Part shown: piece after piece, positions 1-5,203 of the stretch | Layout of the letters: each line of letters opens with the position of its first letter | How positions within the stretch are numbered: the first letter of the stretch is position 1 | NCBI GenBank assembly: GCA_029933365.1 | Contig: JAOZOH010000136.1 | Coordinates: 1-6,963 of the forward strand | DNA: 6,963 nucleotides | Source of the DNA: Desulfuromusa sp. | Lineage (GTDB): Bacteria > Desulfobacterota > Desulfuromonadia > Desulfuromonadales > Geopsychrobacteraceae | Direction of reading: 5' to 3' | The notes under the pieces: generated by a model | Seen by the model: the letters and a program-made list of their open reading frames with translations, nothing else | What the model was told of the DNA's origin: nothing | The model's database searches: none | Program-made: the position numbers and the translations under genes

Positions 1-902
1 CCATGACCGTGAGACTTTCCTTTAGTAGCAAGCAGGTGGAAACCTGTAAACAGTGCCGGCCAAACGACCAGGACAACCGGAACCATTGCTAGAAAATCTT
101 TGACATTATTGATAATTGGCTCTTTTGGCAGGGTTTCATCAAATCCAGCCTCAGCAAACGGAGCACTGGAAATGTAGAACCACCCCGTACCACCAACTTC
201 ATGTTCACCGTAAACGTGATCTCTATATTTTTTAGGGTTCTTCCGGATCCGCTCATGGGCAATCGTCATCAGATCCTTACGCTTACCAAAAGTCATCACC
301 TGCTGTGGACAACTTTCAACACATGCCGGTGGCTTACCCTCTTTCAGGCGGGTGTCATAGCAGAAGATACACTTTTTAATCACTGGATTTAAAACTGAAT
401 GGTAAGTGTATGCAGGAATATGGAACGGACAGGCAATCATGCAGTTCCGACAACCGACGCAAACATGTTGATCATAGATGACGGCACCTTCCGGAGTTTT
501 GGTGTAAGCACCAACAAAGCAAGAGGTCAGGCAGGCAGGTTCATTACAGTGATTACACTGAATTTTACGATAAAGTGGCTGGTCAGCACCTTCAGGCTCG
601 TAACGATTAACAATGGTATATGCCTTATCGGTTGTACGACGCTTCTGTCCATGATGGATCTCATCAAATACTGAATAATCATCAAATGGCAAAGCAGGTT
701 CTGGTAATTTTTGTTCTTTATTACAGGCAGCTTCACAGGTCCGGCAACCGACACAACGGGTCAAATCTACCAGCACCCCCATCCCATCAGGAAAGCCGGT
801 AAATGAACCAGAAGCAAATGCTTTTTTCCCGGGATGCATGACTAAAGCAGCCCCGGCAGCACTTCCAGCCAAAAATCTTCTACGTGATATTTTACTACTC
901 AT
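1..902 (-). CDS. Tat-exported, membrane-anchored 4x[4Fe-4S] ferredoxin subunit of a quinone/cytochrome oxidoreductase (HybA/NrfC-like), 3' end cut by the window
   Basis: Three hundred residues are visible and the frame is still open at the left edge. The N-terminus has a Tat signal (SRRRFLAG, residues 6-13) followed by an Ala/Gly-rich stretch. Sixteen cysteines fall in the four groups typical of NrfC/HybA/DmsB-type subunits: C50/53/56/60, C116/119/124/128, C148/151/154/158 and C178/181/194/198, enough for four [4Fe-4S] clusters. A hydrophobic helix at about 269-291, followed by a Lys/His-rich tail, suggests a C-terminal membrane anchor like that of HybA. The family passes electrons between a periplasmic partner and an NrfD/HybB quinone-binding membrane protein; that partner gene is expected just beyond position 1. 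The ATG at 902 has AAGGAG eight bases upstream and lies 45 bp after the cytochrome gene, so the two are surely co-transcribed. Which complex this is (a Cbc-type menaquinol oxidoreductase or something else) cannot be settled without the missing genes. Confidence 0.93.
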   Translation of the reverse strand, partial: MSSKISRRRFLAGSAAGAALVMHPGKKAFASGSFTGFPDGMGVLVDLTRCVGCRTCEAACNKEQKLPEPALPFDDYSVFDEIHHGQKRRTTDKAYTIVNRYEPEGADQPLYRKIQCNHCNEPACLTSCFVGAYTKTPEGAVIYDQHVCVGCRNCMIACPFHIPAYTYHSVLNPVIKKCIFCYDTRLKEGKPPACVESCPQQVMTFGKRKDLMTIAHERIRKNPKKYRDHVYGEHEVGGTGWFYISSAPFAEAGFDETLPKEPIINNVKDFLAMVPVVLVVWPALFTGFHLLATKGKSHGH

Positions 903-947
903 GACGAAATCTCCTTATTATATTCCCCAGCTGCAAATTCATGGATG

Positions 948-1475
948 TTATTCGTGTTCTGCTCCATGCTGAGCATCCTCTTTAGGGGCAAACTCTCCAG
1001 AATGATAGAATTTTTCACCGGCTTCAGTCTTGGCATGACAATCTTCACAACCCGTTGGACCATCGACCTCATTGTGACAACCGAGACAGTTAAGATGATA
1101 GGCGGCTTTCAAGTTAGGTTTATCGACATGGTAGAAAAAATCTGCTTTTGGAGTATGAAGATTCTCCGGGGGAACGGGGTCGCCAGAGTGACAGTCCTGA
1201 CAAGCAACAGCATCCATTTCCACATCACCCTCATGGCACTTTGCGCAATACTCGTTAGTCACTCCTGTTCCAGTGGTGTGATGGTGACACTCTGAACAGT
1301 CTTCCGTTGCATCAACGTGCATTGCATGGTCAAAAACAACTGCTTCGTACAGATTAGCCATAGAATCAATTTCAACTTCATCTGGATAATCCATTGCGTA
1401 ACAACTTACCGACAGGACAGAAAACAGCAATAAAACCCCCAGCCCTATTATAAGTTGCTTACCGGCATTTACCAT
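948..1475 (-). CDS. Periplasmic pentaheme class III (c3/c7-like) cytochrome c
   Basis: The 175-aa product begins with a secretion signal (hydrophobic core about 8-24, likely cleavage after CYA at 25-27). C25 does not sit in a good lipobox, so a soluble periplasmic protein is more likely than a lipoprotein. Five CXXCH haem-attachment motifs are present: CSECH 60-64, CAKCH 77-81, CQDCH 92-96, CLGCH 130-134 and CEDCH 143-147. Extra histidines at 50, 53, 65, 66, 107, 116, 127 and 158 could supply distal ligands for bis-His haems, as in class III cytochromes. The C-terminal tail is acidic and His-rich. The ATG at 1475 has AAGGAG eight bases upstream. It lies directly before the ferredoxin gene, so it is probably the electron-exchanging haem subunit of that complex, comparable in role to NrfB or ActA, which are also pentaheme but not evidently homologous. 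The physiological acceptor or donor is unknown. Confidence 0.95.
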   Translation of the reverse strand: MVNAGKQLIIGLGVLLLFSVLSVSCYAMDYPDEVEIDSMANLYEAVVFDHAMHVDATEDCSECHHHTTGTGVTNEYCAKCHEGDVEMDAVACQDCHSGDPVPPENLHTPKADFFYHVDKPNLKAAYHLNCLGCHNEVDGPTGCEDCHAKTEAGEKFYHSGEFAPKEDAQHGAEHE

Positions 1476-1569
1476 AACCTCTACTCCTTAGTTCTCAAAT
1501 TCTGTCTGCATCGATAGATATAGGCAGTATACAGATCAATTAAAAGGGGTACATCAAGCCAAAATCTGA

Positions 1570-1728
1570 TTAGTCCTCATCTCCACCGGTGACATAGCGA
1601 AAAAACATCGGGAAGAAAGTGAAGAACAGCAGACAAAGCAGATATTCCAGACCTTTGATATAGGTATAGTAATCAACAACTGTATAAATCTGCTTTACAT
1701 CGCCAACATTCATAAAAAAATCTAACAT
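1570..1728 (-). CDS. 52-aa single-TM microprotein of the cytochrome/ferredoxin operon
   Basis: This short frame starts at ATG 1728 and ends at TAA 1570-1572. Its ribosome site (AGAGGTG, five bases before the start) is good, and it fills most of what would otherwise be a large hole between the 81-aa gene and the cytochrome gene. The protein has an amphipathic, Tyr-rich N-terminal half (VKQIYTVVDYYTYIKG, 11-26), one hydrophobic segment at about 27-45 with many Phe residues, then Arg and an acidic end (GGDED). No signal peptide is visible. It starts 25 bp after the preceding stop, so it is translated from the same message. Small one-helix subunits are common accessory parts of respiratory membrane complexes (CcoQ and CydX are examples of the type), and that is a reasonable guess for its role. 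I do not recognise its family. Confidence 0.75.
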   Translation of the reverse strand: MLDFFMNVGDVKQIYTVVDYYTYIKGLEYLLCLLFFTFFPMFFRYVTGGDED

Positions 1729-1753
1729 TTCAACACCTCTCAACAAAAATTAT

Positions 1754-1999
1754 TCAATGTTTCTTTGCCGACACAGCAACTCTGCTAGCAGATGCACTTT
1801 TGGCAGCTTCTTTGGTCATGCCAAAGAGAGCAAGTACAGCAGGAACAAGTTGGGCAACAATTATCAGAGCACAAAATCCAACAAACAGAAGAACCAGAAT
1901 GCCACTATTATAGGTTTGGCTGGTATCCACTGCCAAAGCAGGTGAAGCAGCTACAAACATCAGGGCGAGGGCAGCTAAAAATAATTTTACACTTTGCAT
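1754..1999 (-). CDS. 81-aa small membrane protein, first gene of the cytochrome operon (paralogue of the 3033-3275 product)
   Basis: The N-terminus is a clear Sec signal peptide (KLFLAALALMFVAASPALA, probable cleavage after residue 23). It is followed by one long hydrophobic helix at about 33-60 and a short basic tail (SAKKH), so the mature protein is about 58 residues with a single membrane span. The helix holds LFVGFCALIIVAQLVPA, which matches the product at 3033-3275 nearly residue for residue (shared GFxALIxVxQLVPA, plus a Gly-x-Leu lead-in). A polar Gln followed by Pro inside a membrane helix is notable and suggests packing against a partner. The start has an excellent AAGGAGG five bases upstream. 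It is the promoter-proximal gene of the operon. Function is unknown; an accessory subunit or assembly factor of the downstream redox complex is an inference from position only. Confidence 0.85.
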   Translation of the reverse strand: MQSVKLFLAALALMFVAASPALAVDTSQTYNSGILVLLFVGFCALIIVAQLVPAVLALFGMTKEAAKSASASRVAVSAKKH

Positions 2000-2074
2000 C
2001 GAAACCTCCTTGTTAAAAGTTTGATATTATCCACTCGATAACAAAATTAATGCTGAGCGAACAATATAAATATT

Positions 2075-2090
2075 TGGCACTCTAATCGCC
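2075..2090 (+). promoter_or_regulatory. Sigma-54-like element facing rightward, antisense to the operon leader
   Basis: The sequence TGGCAC-TCTAA-TCGCC has the full TGGCAC -24 block and exact GG-N10-GC spacing, so by consensus it is a good sigma-54 site. However, no rightward gene follows until 3773, and transcription from about 2101 would run antisense through the cytochrome-operon leader and promoter. It is either a chance match or the start of an antisense or small RNA. Confidence 0.25.
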
Positions 2091-2187
2091 GTACTATACG
2101 TGCGAATTCTCCACATTGGAACATTTTTCTTCTGTCTTCGACGTACAAACAGGCCATAAGCACAAACCACAATCTCGGGGAAAAGAA

Positions 2188-2203
2188 TGCAGGGGTCATG
2201 CCA
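2188..2203 (-). promoter_or_regulatory. Candidate sigma-54 promoter of the cytochrome/ferredoxin operon
   Basis: On the minus strand the sequence reads TGGCAT-GACCC-CTGCA, against the consensus TGGCAC-N5-TTGCA. The invariant GG (2202-2201) and GC (2190-2189) are exactly ten bases apart. Transcription would start near 2177, giving a leader of about 180 bases before the ATG at 1999. The same extended sequence recurs ahead of the paralogous gene (3329-3344), and a sigma-54 activator gene is in the same locus, which both support the call. Confidence 0.6.
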
Positions 2204-2393
2204 GCCATGTGATAATATTCGATAAAAGCATAACTAACTATTTTCACAACACTTATGCGACAAAGATAACTCTTTTTGTTCCAATTGACTGTATAATAAA
2301 TATATACATATTGAACTGGGGCGAACCTGAATATCTGCGTAAAAAGAAGTATAACTTATTGAGAAATATCGACATTATATAGACATAAATATT

Positions 2394-2415
2394 GTATACA
2401 GTATACCGCATACTG
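2394..2415. repeat. Overlapping inverted repeats, possible activator binding site
   Basis: GTATAC-A-GTATAC (2394-2406) is a perfect palindrome around one base. It overlaps CAGTAT-ACCGC-ATACTG (2399-2415), a perfect six-base inverted repeat with a five-base spacer. The site lies about 190-210 bp upstream of the candidate sigma-54 -24 element at 2203, a normal distance for an enhancer bound by an NtrC-type activator. Binding by the regulator encoded at 3773-5191 is inferred, not shown. Confidence 0.4.
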
Positions 2416-2466
2416 AATATTTTTTATATATAACTTTGGGGAAGATAGCAAGAAGGAAAGACAAAA

Positions 2467-2484
2467 GACCCCAGAAAAGGGGTC
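2467..2484 (-). terminator. Intrinsic terminator of the small membrane protein/pseudo-receiver unit
   Basis: GACCCC and GGGGTC form a six-base GC-rich stem around a six-base loop. On the minus strand the stem is followed at once by TTTTGTCTTT. It lies about 65-80 bases past the pseudo-receiver stop and separates this unit from the downstream cytochrome operon. Confidence 0.8.
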
Positions 2485-2549
2485 GGTTTGTTAAAAAATA
2501 TCCTTTTGTCACATTATTATTTCATACGACGAAGGCACGAAGATCAGCA

Positions 2550-3005
2550 TCAGGACAATGAAGATAACCCAGCTGTTGCTTCCTGCATGGGAACTTTCTT
2601 GCCAAACAACTTACGTCCAACGTTCTGCTGCGCATGGTAATTCTCAAAAGCACAACTGACAACCTGACGAATTTCGTCCCAACTTTCATCCGCAACAGGC
2701 CTTAGCGCGTGGTAAAAGATTCCTTCTTTGCGAATTCTACGCAATAGATCTAAAGGTATTTCATCGGAGACCAAAATAATCGACAGACTTCTGTTGCATT
2801 TTTTCAACAAAGGGACAAATTTTACGATCTGCTGCTCATCAAACACGCCGCCTAGAACAACCACCTGAATTGACTTATCGAGTATACCTTCGAGAGAATT
2901 AAGCACCGAATCAGCAGTCTCAACCTGATAATTATCCTGTTGAAATATATCAGCCATTTGTTCTCGCGCTACCCGATCTTTATTTGCTATCAGGAGACCA
3001 TTCAT
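2550..3005 (-). CDS. Degenerate receiver-domain (pseudo-REC) protein, 151 aa
   Basis: The fold pattern of a CheY-type receiver is visible: beta-1 LLIANKD (4-10), helix 1, a 'YQVETADS' beta-2 stretch, beta-3 IQVVVLGG (46-53), beta-4 SIILVSDE (75-82) and a beta-5 region ending in LRP (101-103). The chemistry is missing. The acidic pair is replaced by N8/K9 (D10 remains nearby), the phospho-acceptor Asp after beta-3 is Gly, and the conserved Lys of the KP motif is Arg102. It therefore probably does not accept phosphate in the normal way. After the receiver come about 30 residues with a basic stretch (VGRKLFGKK) and no recognisable output domain. I chose ATG 3005 because GAGGTG lies six bases upstream; a GTG at 3014 would add three residues but has its ribosome site too close. 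It starts 27 bp after the 80-aa membrane protein gene and shares its message. A protein-protein adaptor in signalling is an inference. Confidence 0.8.
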   Translation of the reverse strand: MNGLLIANKDRVAREQMADIFQQDNYQVETADSVLNSLEGILDKSIQVVVLGGVFDEQQIVKFVPLLKKCNRSLSIILVSDEIPLDLLRRIRKEGIFYHALRPVADESWDEIRQVVSCAFENYHAQQNVGRKLFGKKVPMQEATAGLSSLS

Positions 3006-3032
3006 TGCATTCACCTCACCTAGTATACTGAA

Positions 3033-3275
3033 TTAATTATTGGAGCTTTTCTGTTCAGCCGCATGCTTTTTCGAAAACAACCCTTTCAAAATACCAACAA
3101 ACAATAAACAGGCAGGAACCAATTGAAAAACAACAATCAAAGCAAAAAAACCAATAAACAAAGTCAACAGCAATGATCCACCTTGCCCCGATGATGCCGT
3201 TGCAGCCATCGCAGGAGAAACAGCAGTTCCAACACAAATCAAAGTCATCATAATATTACGGATTATATTTTTCAT
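3033..3275 (-). CDS. 80-aa small membrane protein, paralogue of the 1754-1999 product
   Basis: The product has a Sec signal peptide (basic start MKNIIRN, hydrophobic core 8-20, cleavage probably after AMA at 22-24), a Gly/Ser linker, one hydrophobic helix at about 34-65 and a polar, Lys-rich tail. The helix core LFIGFFALIVVFQLVPA matches LFVGFCALIIVAQLVPA of the 81-aa protein in the cytochrome operon, so the two come from one family with the same layout. An in-frame ATG at 3302 would lengthen the protein by nine residues, but ATG 3275 is preferred: GGAGG lies five bases upstream, and starting there places the basic residues and hydrophobic core as a normal signal peptide. It is the first gene of a two-gene unit with the pseudo-receiver, behind its own candidate sigma-54 promoter. 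Function unknown. Confidence 0.85.
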   Translation of the reverse strand: MKNIIRNIMMTLICVGTAVSPAMAATASSGQGGSLLLTLFIGFFALIVVFQLVPACLLFVGILKGLFSKKHAAEQKSSNN

Positions 3276-3328
3276 CACAACCTCCATGGCGTATTCAAAC
3301 ATTTATTGTAGTCACTGCTTAACAACAT

Positions 3329-3344
3329 ATACAGAAGTTATGCC
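3329..3344 (-). promoter_or_regulatory. Candidate sigma-54 promoter of the small membrane protein/pseudo-receiver unit
   Basis: On the minus strand the sequence reads TGGCAT-AACTT-CTGTA with correct GG-N10-GT spacing. The -12 element is GT rather than the preferred GC, which weakens it. It matches the operon promoter at 2188-2203 beyond the consensus (TGGCATRAC-N2-CTGYAT). Transcription would start near 3319, leaving a leader of about 45 bases before ATG 3275. Confidence 0.48.
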
Positions 3345-3523
3345 AATAGTCTGGTTTCATTTAATATTTTTCCTAACTCCTTGTTATAACGTTATTATTT
3401 ATCCATGTCAGAAATTAAAATCTGTTTTCCCAGTGAAAAATAAATATCTTTTTCATACAGTCAAAAGAAGAAAAACAACAGAATCAACATCATAAAAAAT
3501 AGATAACTATTTATTATTACAGA

Positions 3524-3538
3524 CATTTCAGTGAAATG
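3524..3538. repeat. Perfect 15-bp palindrome in the divergent control region
   Basis: CATTTCA-G-TGAAATG pairs perfectly over seven bases on each side of a single central base. It lies about 180-195 bp upstream of the candidate promoter at 3329-3344 and about 130 bp upstream of the possible activator-gene promoter. It is placed and shaped like an operator or enhancer, but no protein can be assigned to it from sequence. Confidence 0.4.
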
Positions 3539-3558
3539 GCCCGCATTAGCCATAAAAA

Positions 3559-3573
3559 CATACTGCATATTTT
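3559..3573. repeat. CATACTGNATATTTT motif, copy 2 (copy 1 at 2409-2423)
   Basis: CATACTGCATATTTT here and CATACTGAATATTTT at 2409-2423 differ at one base. Both lie in the same orientation about 205-215 bp upstream of the two candidate sigma-54 -24 elements, which is why I record them as a possible shared regulatory site. Confidence 0.35.
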
Positions 3574-3664
3574 ATTTATTCTTTACTGTCATCACATATC
3601 CACGTTCAGATGACCCGCCTGAGTTTCCCGCCCCCATTCTCCACTTGTTGCTGCGACTTATCCC

Positions 3665-3693
3665 TTGACTGTTCTCATTTCCCTTACTACTAT
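3665..3693 (+). promoter_or_regulatory. Possible sigma-70 promoter of the activator gene
   Basis: TTGACT (3665-3670) and TACTAT (3688-3693) are separated by 17 bases. The -35 is a five-of-six match and the -10 a four-of-six match. A start near 3700 would give a leader of about 70 bases before ATG 3773. Confidence 0.35.
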
Positions 3694-3772
3694 TGGGCGC
3701 TTCATAAATATAATATTTATTATTTTGCTTGGTTTTCCCTTCAGCTGAATCAGAAAGACAATTCGCATCACC

Positions 3773-5191
3773 ATGGACGAAAACTCAACACATAAAATTC
3801 TGGTCATTGACGACGAAGCAGTTATTCGCGAAGGCCTCCGCCAGACGCTGGTGATGGAAGGCTACCAAGTAGTCGCTGCCCAGAACGGCAAAGTCGGCAT
3901 GGAGAAGCTGCAGAAGGAGAGCTTCAGTGTCGTCATCAGTGATCTGAAAATGCCGATCATGGGTGGTATTGAAGTACTGAAGACCATTTCGGTACTGCAG
4001 CCTAACGTCCCGGTCATCATTATCACCGGTTTTGCAACGGTCGATTCAGCTGTCGATGCCATGAAAAATGGAGCGTTTGAATACCTGACAAAACCTTTTC
4101 TGCCAGATCAGATTGTTGAGAAGGTTCAAGCTGCCATTAAGAAGCGGCTCTTGAACCTGGAATCAGAAATTATTACCGAAAGCATCCCAGACGAGACTGT
4201 CTCTGAATCCTTCATTGGTAAAAGTGACTCGATGCAGAAAGTCTTTCAGCGGATTCTTCAGGTCGCCCCGACTAACAGTTCGGTTCTTATTACCGGAGAG
4301 AGTGGAACAGGTAAAGAGCTCGTTGCCCGAGCTATTCACAATAATAGCCCACGAAAAGACGAACCTTTTGTTGCAATCGATTGTAATTCGTTGCCGGAAA
4401 ACCTGCTGGAAAGTGAATTATTTGGCCACGTCAAAGGTTCATTCACCGGTGCCACCCAATCTAAGCCTGGCTTGTTCAGTGTTGCCAGTGGCGGCAGCTT
4501 ATTCCTGGATGAAATCGCCAATCTGAGTATGGCAACCCAGGCAAAGCTATTGCGGGTTCTCCAGCAACGCGAGGTCACTCCCATTGGTGGAACCAAGGCA
4601 ACCCCTATTGATATTCGCTTAATTGCTGCAACCAACCGTGGGTTGGATAAAATGGTAGAAGAGGGACACTTCCGCGATGACCTCTATTTCCGCTTGAATA
4701 TCATTCCCATTGTCCTGCCACCATTGCGGGAACGAGCAGGAGATGTCCCGCTGCTGATCGGCTATTTTCTGAAAAAGTTTTCGGAAGACATTGGTAGGGA
4801 AATCAAGGGTCTTTCTGCAGATGCACACCTTGCGATGCATGACTACCCATTCCCCGGCAATGTACGCGAGCTGGAAAACATCATCGAAAGAGCAGTCGTT
4901 TTGACCCAGGGTGATCTAATTCAACGCGACAGCTTAGAGCTACCAAACTCTCAGGATCTGGCGATGGGAGATTCTGAAATGGTTGCACCGATCAACACAG
5001 AAGAGCTGAAGGAAGCAAAACGGAAACTACGTGAGCAAGCGGTGGAACCGGCTGAAAAGGCCTTTGTCTACGCAGCGCTAGAGAGAAACAACTGGAACGT
5101 GACCAAAGCGGCAGAAGAAACTGGAATGCTCAGACCCAACTTTCAGGCGTTACTGAAAAAACTGGGAATCTCTGTCAAAGACCACATGTAA
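3773..5191 (+). CDS. NtrC-family sigma-54-dependent response regulator (REC-AAA+-Fis HTH)
   Basis: The 472-aa protein is a full-length bacterial enhancer-binding protein. The receiver (about 8-122) has D13/D14, phospho-acceptor D57 in SDLKMP, T85 and K107. The AAA+ domain (about 146-380) has Walker A GESGTGK (175-181), the sigma-54 contact loop GSFTGA (222-227, a common variant of GAFTGA), Walker B GSLFLDE (241-247) and the late PGNVRELEN motif (361-369). A Fis-type helix-turn-helix lies at about 441-465 (NVTKAAEETGMLRPNFQALLKKLG). All residues needed for phosphorylation and ATP-driven promoter opening are present, so it should be active. The start is fixed by the receiver beginning at residue 8, though no good ribosome site is visible. 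It converges on the kinase gene, its likely partner. Its probable targets are the sigma-54 promoters at 2188-2203 and 3329-3344, inferred from proximity. Confidence 0.96.
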   Translation: MDENSTHKILVIDDEAVIREGLRQTLVMEGYQVVAAQNGKVGMEKLQKESFSVVISDLKMPIMGGIEVLKTISVLQPNVPVIIITGFATVDSAVDAMKNGAFEYLTKPFLPDQIVEKVQAAIKKRLLNLESEIITESIPDETVSESFIGKSDSMQKVFQRILQVAPTNSSVLITGESGTGKELVARAIHNNSPRKDEPFVAIDCNSLPENLLESELFGHVKGSFTGATQSKPGLFSVASGGSLFLDEIANLSMATQAKLLRVLQQREVTPIGGTKATPIDIRLIAATNRGLDKMVEEGHFRDDLYFRLNIIPIVLPPLRERAGDVPLLIGYFLKKFSEDIGREIKGLSADAHLAMHDYPFPGNVRELENIIERAVVLTQGDLIQRDSLELPNSQDLAMGDSEMVAPINTEELKEAKRKLREQAVEPAEKAFVYAALERNNWNVTKAAEETGMLRPNFQALLKKLGISVKDHM

Positions 5192-5201
5192 TGTAGATTA
5201 C
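5188..5201. other. Small hairpin between the converging regulator and kinase genes
   Basis: GTAAT-GTAG-ATTAC forms a five-base stem over the regulator stop codon, within a 12-bp gap between the two stop codons. It is AT-rich and has no T-run on either strand, so it is a weak terminator at best, and the two transcripts may overlap at their 3' ends. Confidence 0.2.
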
Positions 5202-5203
5202 CC

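Larger units (their letters stand above)
2000..2549. other. Non-coding control region ahead of the cytochrome operon
   Basis: I find no convincing gene in these 550 bases. Reading leftward from the pseudo-receiver stop, the region holds an intrinsic terminator (2467-2484), AT-rich DNA with GTATAC-based inverted repeats (2394-2415), a candidate sigma-54 promoter (2188-2203), and about 180 bases of apparent leader before the 81-aa gene. A sigma-54-like sequence also faces the other way at 2075-2090. The possible short frames here lack ribosome sites and overlap the promoter. Confidence 0.6.
3276..3772. other. Divergent AT-rich control region between the small-protein unit and the sigma-54 activator gene
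   Basis: These 497 bases hold no convincing gene. Leftward they contain a candidate sigma-54 promoter (3329-3344) close to the small membrane protein gene. The middle is AT-rich with a perfect 15-bp palindrome (3524-3538), an ATGGC-N8-GCCAT inverted repeat just after it (about 3535-3553), and a copy of the CATACTGNATATTTT motif (3559-3573). The right part has a possible sigma-70 promoter (3665-3693) for the activator gene. Confidence 0.6.

Noticed and set aside
945..1295. 116-aa rightward frame opposite the cytochrome gene
   Set aside because: It is antisense to a cytochrome with five haem motifs, signal peptide and good ribosome site; it is a shadow frame.
2047..2247. 66-aa leftward frame upstream of the 81-aa gene
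   Set aside because: It overlaps the candidate sigma-54 promoter, has no ribosome site, and its composition resembles no signal, membrane or known domain pattern.
2116..2382. 88-aa rightward frame in the same gap
   Set aside because: It needs a TTG start without a ribosome site, crosses very AT-rich non-coding DNA and has no recognisable feature.
3588..3614. GTCATC/GATGAC inverted repeat with 15-base spacer
   Set aside because: Short arms and a long spacer are expected by chance in a region this size, and no T-run or promoter is attached.
3610..3795. 61-aa rightward frame overlapping the start of the activator gene
   Set aside because: It has no ribosome site, odd composition (Cys and Tyr runs) and overlaps the activator start in another frame.
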